From Perognathus longimembris pacificus (taxonomy: Eukaryota > Chordata > Mammalia > Rodentia > Heteromyidae), in contig NC_063181.1 of NCBI RefSeq assembly GCF_023159225.1, forward strand, positions 12,173,606 through 12,237,605: a stretch of DNA of 64,000 nt. Reading direction: 5' to 3'. Both the position numbers and the translations under genes were made by a program. Below are positions 63,878 through 64,000 of this stretch, piece by piece; position 1 is the first letter of the stretch, and each line of letters opens with the position of its first letter. The notes under the pieces were generated by a model. That model did no database searches. It was not told the DNA's origin and saw only the letters and a list, made by a program, of their open reading frames with translations.

Positions 63878-64000
63878 AGAGCTGGTGGCTTATGCCTGTA
63901 ATCCTAGCTACTCAAGACACTGAGATCTGAGGATCACGGTTCAAAGCCAGCCCATGCAAGAAAGTCCTTGAGACTCATCTCCAATTAATCACTAAAAAAA
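63878..64000 (+). mobile_element. 7SL-head SINE, cut by window end
   Basis: 'gagctggtggcttatgcctg', 'taatcctagctactcaagac' and 'gactcatctccaattaatca' give the full head. The expected Geo tail would lie beyond the window. Confidence 0.93.

Overview
This window is nuclear DNA of a rodent, and it looks like intergenic or deep-intronic sequence with no convincing protein-coding gene. The organism call rests on its most abundant young repeat, an approximately 200-bp dimeric SINE: an ID-like, tRNA-Ala-derived left half joined to a right half beginning near 'gccagaagtggcgctgtgg'. This matches the published description of IDL-Geo, a SINE restricted to the superfamily Geomyoidea (kangaroo rats, pocket mice, pocket gophers). 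I cannot resolve genus or species from sequence alone.

The layout is a mosaic of retroelements. I recognise about 18 IDL-Geo copies, about 22 copies of an older composite with a 7SL/B1-like head and a Geo-like tail, several older 7SL-head plus ID-tail composites, a few ID or B1 monomers, and three copies of a separate ~84-bp tRNA-like SINE. LINE-1 occurs as ancient L1M-type fragments (about 7.0-9.0, 23.8-25.1, 28.9 and 38.8-39.6 kb), mid-age ORF2/3'-end fragments (1.4, 19.8-21.2, 31.7-33.3, 34.2-35.0 kb) and 3'-UTR fragments of a lineage-specific family (3.4, 16.5, 25.7, 26.3, 40.1, 48.2, 53.3 kb). One 604-bp solo LTR of gammaretrovirus type lies at 15453-16056, bounded by a 4-bp target duplication. 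A pogo/Tigger-like DNA transposon end lies near 44.17 kb. Between these are microsatellites, many grown from SINE tails, and blocks of apparently unique AT-rich sequence.

Nothing works together as a gene system. The interesting content is retroelement biology. SINE modules recombine: the same Geo tail sits behind two different Pol III heads, and it carries A- and B-box matches of its own, the B box being altered in the young copies. A twin-primed L1 inversion, a 5'-truncated SINE with a perfect target duplication, several nested insertions that give relative ages, a 33-nt poly-G run and perfect hairpins are also present. Four short open stretches (1012-1311 minus, 37311-37422 plus, 53913-54353 minus, 59546-59794 plus) are flagged only as weak exon or pseudogene candidates.

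All repeat assignments come from reading the sequence against remembered family features. No alignment or database search was run, and boundaries are approximate unless a target-site duplication is stated.
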